This document shows, piece after piece, positions 59,648 through 64,000 of a stretch of 64,000 nt of DNA. A model generated the notes under the pieces. That model had not been told where the DNA came from. It worked only from the letters and a program-made list of their open reading frames with translations, and ran no database searches. The position numbers were made by a program, and so were the translations under genes. The first letter of the stretch is position 1, and each line of letters starts with the position of its first letter. This DNA is from Viscum album (lineage: Eukaryota > Streptophyta > Magnoliopsida > Santalales > Viscaceae), in the NCBI GenBank assembly GCA_963277665.1, contig OY728131.1, positions 1,395,648,688 through 1,395,712,687 of the forward strand, written 5' to 3'.

Positions 59648-62600
59648 TTTAATGACCCATAATGTGACATACATGGACATTGCATTACTTTTATTGAATA
59701 CTAAATACATAACAAAAACAAACACACAAGGACCTTAATAGTTTAGTGTCTTTGGAAACTCAAAACACAATATTCTAATCGTGGTGAAAGATCTTCAACA
59801 TATCCCACAAAGATATATCCCTTTAGTTTTCATACCTAAAACCTTTCTTTATATCCTGGGGAAAAGAAAACATATGAAGGGTGAGATCAAATTCTCAGTA
59901 AGGGTAAGCATTGATAAAATAAAACAAACCATATACATTTGAACTTCAAAACATGAACATAATGTTTACACATCAAAATCATGAGTTGTAACATAAATAT
60001 TGGAAGTACATAAGGAATATGTAATAAAGGAACATTAATCATGATAAAATAGCATGAGAATAAAACATTTAATTGTGGAAAACCATTAAGCACATGATAT
60101 GATTTCTATAGTAGCCAAGGCATTACTGCCAACATCATCTTAGTGGACAAAATCCCTTTCTGAATTGAGTTCACTCCTCATTTCAGTCCTATAACACTGA
60201 ACTGGATTAACATACCATTCCAGCCATGTCTATCTAATGAGATGTAAATATTTACCAAATTCATTGGAGGGAGATATAGGTCCCACCCATATCATAATTA
60301 AATCATTCTTACTTGATCCACAACATAAACATAAATCATTCACCATTACCCAAAGAATAAAAATGGGTTTCATAAATATCATCCCATCATAACATAATCC
60401 ATAAAAAAATGGATATCATATCATCATAAGAAAAGTGAATCCATGTAAATCATAGAGAAATTTTTCTTTAAACATACCTATATGAAATAAGGACATATTA
60501 TATGAAAAATGGTTCTGATAAAACATGTGAAATGAATTCTTGAGGAAAATATCCTTTCTTTTTCAAAATCATTTTTTTTAAAATGCTATGCAATTTTAAA
60601 AGAATATAATTTTGTTTAAAATAGTTTTTAAATCTTGTAGAGTAAGTTTCATGAAAATATGGCGTTATTAAACTGTAAAAAACTTTTAATGCCATATAAT
60701 TTAAAAAAAACATTCTTATCGTACTTTTGCCGGAAAAGTCAAAAAGTACCTCCTATGGTAAACACATGAAAGATTCCTTCCATATGATGTGGTAAAAGTA
60801 AAAAAAGGGTAAAATGAATTTAAACATACATGGAAGAAATTTAAACATTTTATGAAAACATTTTGAGAACATATGGACTTTGATAATAAACATAACCCTA
60901 GTAAATACTTACGAATAACAATCTCGGATAAGAATGAGATTTGAATAATTATCCCTTACCTTATGTCCAATTTCTTCTATATGTGTATGAGACTCCTGTA
61001 TAGTGGGTTTAAACATATTATTAACTTGTAACAGAACCATACTAATATTTATGATATCATATATGATTCACTTATGACTTTATATTATCTGTTCATTTGT
61101 CAATTCAATGTTAAAGCAGCATTTTTGGTAAAATCATTTCATTTATCATCCATGTTTTGACTTGTAATTATTAATATGATTACATAGATCATGATTAAGT
61201 AATAACTGAATATAAAACATTATTTATATATAATATATTTTCAGAATATACATATATATAATAGATCTATAAATGGAATGAAATACGCCATTCATTGAGA
61301 TGGTAGGCCGTACGTACGCATGAACGCTGTTTTTCATTTCCTTATTGAATTGAATGGAATTGAGTAGATGAAATAAATATATATATATATATACATAAAT
61401 CTAGTAGAATTATTATTTCATATATTTCCTGATTACTTATTATATATACTTTATAATCATTCTTGAATTGTTAACATGGAGAATGAATCTCATCGCATCG
61501 TGGAGACGATAATCCGTACGTACGCACAATTGATGAAATCATTCCCAAAATTATTGAATTGAATTGGAGTGGATGATATAATATCTCAGAATTATTATGA
61601 TTTTATATTAACCATATATATTTTTTCTTTACACCATTATACCCATCAAAGCAAGGTGGTGGTGGAAAAACTGATTACACTATGACGTGGAGACACGTAC
61701 GCACACACGGTGATTTCATTTTCTGTAGGATGGATAGAAGGTGAAATAGGTTTATTTCATATTTATAATAACATATCAGTGTATGAGTGATACTTATGTT
61801 AGTACTTTATAATGATACAACTAAAGAAGAAGAAGTAAAAGAAGAAATATATTTGAACGAATCGGTAATGGATATTACCTCTTCTTTGACATGCCTCTTT
61901 GAAACCTCCTCTTAGGGCACTAAAATTGGTCTTTAAAGAAGAAAAAGACCGCTAGTATGTTTCAAGGGAGGTTGAAAAGGAAAATGGGCAGGGGATTTCC
62001 GAGCATAAAGGTTCAAATGTTTTTGAATAGGAGAGGGAAGGAGGTGCCCTTATATAGAACAGGATAGGGGCACTTTTGGAAACCTTAAAAATATTAATTA
62101 ATAATATAATGAAACCCCTCCTAAAAACCTACAAAAATGAATTAATTAAAATATGAGATGAGATAGGGTTGTAATCCCATCAACCAATAAATTTTATACT
62201 TGTTTTATGTTTTTTATAAACCTTATCAACTTGATTTATCATTACTCAATCTATTTCATTTTATTTGTGGTAATAAAATTCTAAATTTTAAATTGTTATA
62301 AATAAATACATAAATTTATTCAATTTCCCATAATTGGATACTTTATAACCTTTTCGACCATATAATTTCCAATTGGTAGTTTTTAAATATTTTTGTGATT
62401 TTTATATTATTTAATAATATGTTATTCTTATAAAATTTCAATAGTGTCTATTTTGACACTATTTATTATTTCAATTTAAATAAAAACCACACAGAAGATA
62501 TGTTAGAACGAAAATATATAATATATTCATTAAATTTCATATTCATCAAATAAATTAATATGGAACATTAATTTTTTCATATATTATTTATTTTAATATT

Positions 62601-63870
62601 TTTAAAACCATTTATTTGACATTTCAATCAATACAATAATTTCACTATCACTATTGTGTCACATTTAATGATAATTATTTAATCCCTAAAAATACTAAAT
62701 AAATCCACATGGTGTAGAAAATTTTATTAGAATTCTGGAGACAATTCATGTTCTATGTTTCATGAAGTTTATCACTAAATTAAAATTATTATACTTATAA
62801 TATTTAAGAGAGTGACATGTTGTCACTTTGTTTGGTTTTAATAATAATTAAATTATTTTCATCGTCAAAAGTCCATAAAATTAATCTAATCCATCATTTA
62901 GGTGATATGGGATGACTTTAAGTCATCCAAAATAATTTTCTCTGGTGTTAGGGTAATTTTATAATCTTTGGTTTACCCTTAATTATAAGATTTATCTTTA
63001 GCTGAAGTAAATAAAAATTACCGTAGTTACTATTCATAATATCAAAAAAATGAAAATAACCTATTAACATAATTTGGACCAAATGAATCCAAATATGGAA
63101 TCCAATTTTAAAAATTAAAACCACATAAGTTATAGTAATTAAATTTAAATTAATAATGTTGTTAAGAAAATGTGTTTCAAAAGTTAAAATATTGACAAAG
63201 ATTGAAATATTTTTACCTATGAATTCAATGTAAAATTAATGGTAATGACAGACATTATATTATATTGTAAAAATATATATTATTTTTATACTTTAAAACA
63301 TTCAATATTATATTTTATCCATATATATTATTTCGATGAAAAAACTTTTTTTTAATTAAAATATAGGGAGTTTTCACTATTCATTAAAACATGAAAGTTA
63401 TCATAATAATATTAAAAATTTATCCAAAGTAAATTTTTATATCCTGATTCCAATGAAAATTTTTATTTTGTCAAATTAACCTTATAAACATGTAAAAAAC
63501 TAGATTTAAGGTGTTTGTGCCATCAAAAGGCGGCTAAACTGCATTTTTTGAAAAAAAAACATATTTTACCATAAAAATTTACTTTGTTCTCATACCATGT
63601 TCTAGAAAATGTGTAAGATGAATAATAATGTTAGAAAATTCAAAATTTAGTTAATACTATTCCTAATGGGTAGTCTATTAAAACAATATATCGTTGTTTA
63701 GTGAAACCCGGTATTGCGTACTACACACGCTATCCAGGAAAGTTGTGATTGCGTGTAATGCAAGCCACGTCAGGGATGCGAGTAGTGCAAGCTCTTTTTG
63801 GTTTAGCATACAACACAAGAAATCAATGAAATTAAAAAGATTAATTCTCATAAAATCTCGGGTTGTTACA
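59648..63870 (-). repeat. 5' LTR of element C (4223 bp)
   Basis: The left edge is decayed (TTTAATGACCC for TGTAAAGACCC), the right edge is CGGGTTGTTACA. Contains the GGGTGAGATCAAATTCTCAG block at 59880, a splice-donor-like CCCTTACCTTATG near 60954, hairpin modules 61276-61720, TATATAAGG at 62048-62056, and the TGCGTACTACACACGC block at 63716. No gene. Confidence 0.92.
61276..61720 (-). repeat. Three hairpin modules in 5' LTR of C
   Basis: 61276-61340, 61480-61546 and 61671-61720. Module 1 keeps GGCCGTACGTACGCATGAAC, module 2 ATCCGTACGTACGCAC; module 3 is shortened to GGAGACACGTACGCACACAC. Sequence outside the modules shows many more differences from the other LTR. Confidence 0.82.
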
Positions 63871-64000
63871 CATATAATATCACGAGGATTAATAAATTCA
63901 TGATATTAAATTTAATGGGTTTTTATATACACCTCATTAAATAAAATAGGATTAGAACATACTATATTTCTCAAAGAAGGTAAATTGAGACAAAAATATC
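63871..64000 (-). repeat. 5' LTR of element D, second part, with right CATAT copy
   Basis: CATAT at 63871-63875 repeats 53353-53357. The following bases (TTCATGATATTA, TATATACACCT, AAATTGAGACAAAAATATC) match 46005-46120 in the 3' LTR of D, showing D resumes here and runs out of the window. Confidence 0.88.

Larger units (their letters stand above)
53358..63870 (-). mobile_element. Element C: pol-less LTR retrotransposon with complete ends, minus strand
   Basis: Two LTRs of 4225 and 4223 bases around a 2065-base internal region, a perfect CATAT duplication, PBS at the right end and PPT at the left end of the internal region. The internal region holds a gag-like zinc knuckle and a SINE candidate; no protease, RT, RNase H or integrase could be found. 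It is inserted in the 5' LTR of D: sequences at 53357 and 63871 are continuous in comparison with 45990-46110 of the other D LTR. Confidence 0.92.
44113..64000 (-). mobile_element. Element D: pol-less LTR retrotransposon, minus strand, running off the window
   Basis: 3' LTR at 44113-49001, internal region 49002-51493, 5' LTR from 51494, interrupted at 53357 by element C and resuming at 63871. Order on the minus strand follows from homology with C (PPT side at 49002, leader side at 51493). The internal region of 2.5 kb is too short for pol; only a gag zinc-knuckle remnant is readable. Leader DNA near 51175-51300 matches element B. Confidence 0.8.

Noticed and set aside
1..64000. A host gene, organelle insertion or rRNA locus
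   Set aside because: No exon-like run of conserved codons outside retroelement domains, no rRNA or organelle gene motif recognised on either strand.

Overview
This window looks like nuclear DNA from a flowering plant, a gene-poor, repeat-packed stretch of a large genome. I find no host gene, rRNA gene or intact protein-coding gene. Nearly everything recognisable is decayed LTR retrotransposon. The plant assignment rests on Ty3/gypsy chromovirus proteins (integrase GPY/F region joined to a chromodomain), a Ty1/copia element with the plant-type gag-pol order, primer-binding sites matching plant initiator Met-tRNA, and a tRNA-like SINE candidate.

Layout. (A) 1-10824, + strand: a chromovirus with LTRs of about 4.1 kb; the left LTR is cut by the window edge. 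Its internal region is only 2.7 kb and keeps a broken gag, two protease-like segments and the integrase C-terminus plus chromodomain; RT, RNase H and the integrase core are missing. (B) 10825-~19211, - strand: an AT-rich, older chromovirus with gag, PR, RT, RH and INT in order and a PBS next to a 3.7-kb LTR. A is inserted inside B's integrase GPY/F region, so the rest of B should lie left of the window. 19212-21397 is unassigned. (F) 21398-~35450, + strand: another chromovirus with decayed PR-RT-RH-INT-chromodomain; its 3' LTR is split by (E) 29986-34932, a solo LTR of the B/C/D type. (H) ~35450-~44112, + strand: a decayed copia element. (D) 44113 to beyond the window, - strand: LTRs of about 4.9 kb around a 2.5-kb internal region. 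(C) 53358-63870, - strand: LTRs of about 4.2 kb around a 2.1-kb internal region, inserted in the 5' LTR of D with a perfect 5-bp target duplication (CATAT).

How it fits together. B, C, D and E share LTR architecture: TATA box on the - strand, two to four hairpin modules some 300-800 bases downstream of it, then a long U5. C and D carry only gag-like zinc-knuckle remnants and no visible pol, while B carries pol and shares the leader sequence with D. This fits a family with one pol-bearing and several pol-less members. The most interesting signal is the hairpin module: a conserved CpG-rich core flanked by arms that differ between modules yet stay self-complementary. All reading is by eye; alignments and database searches were not possible.
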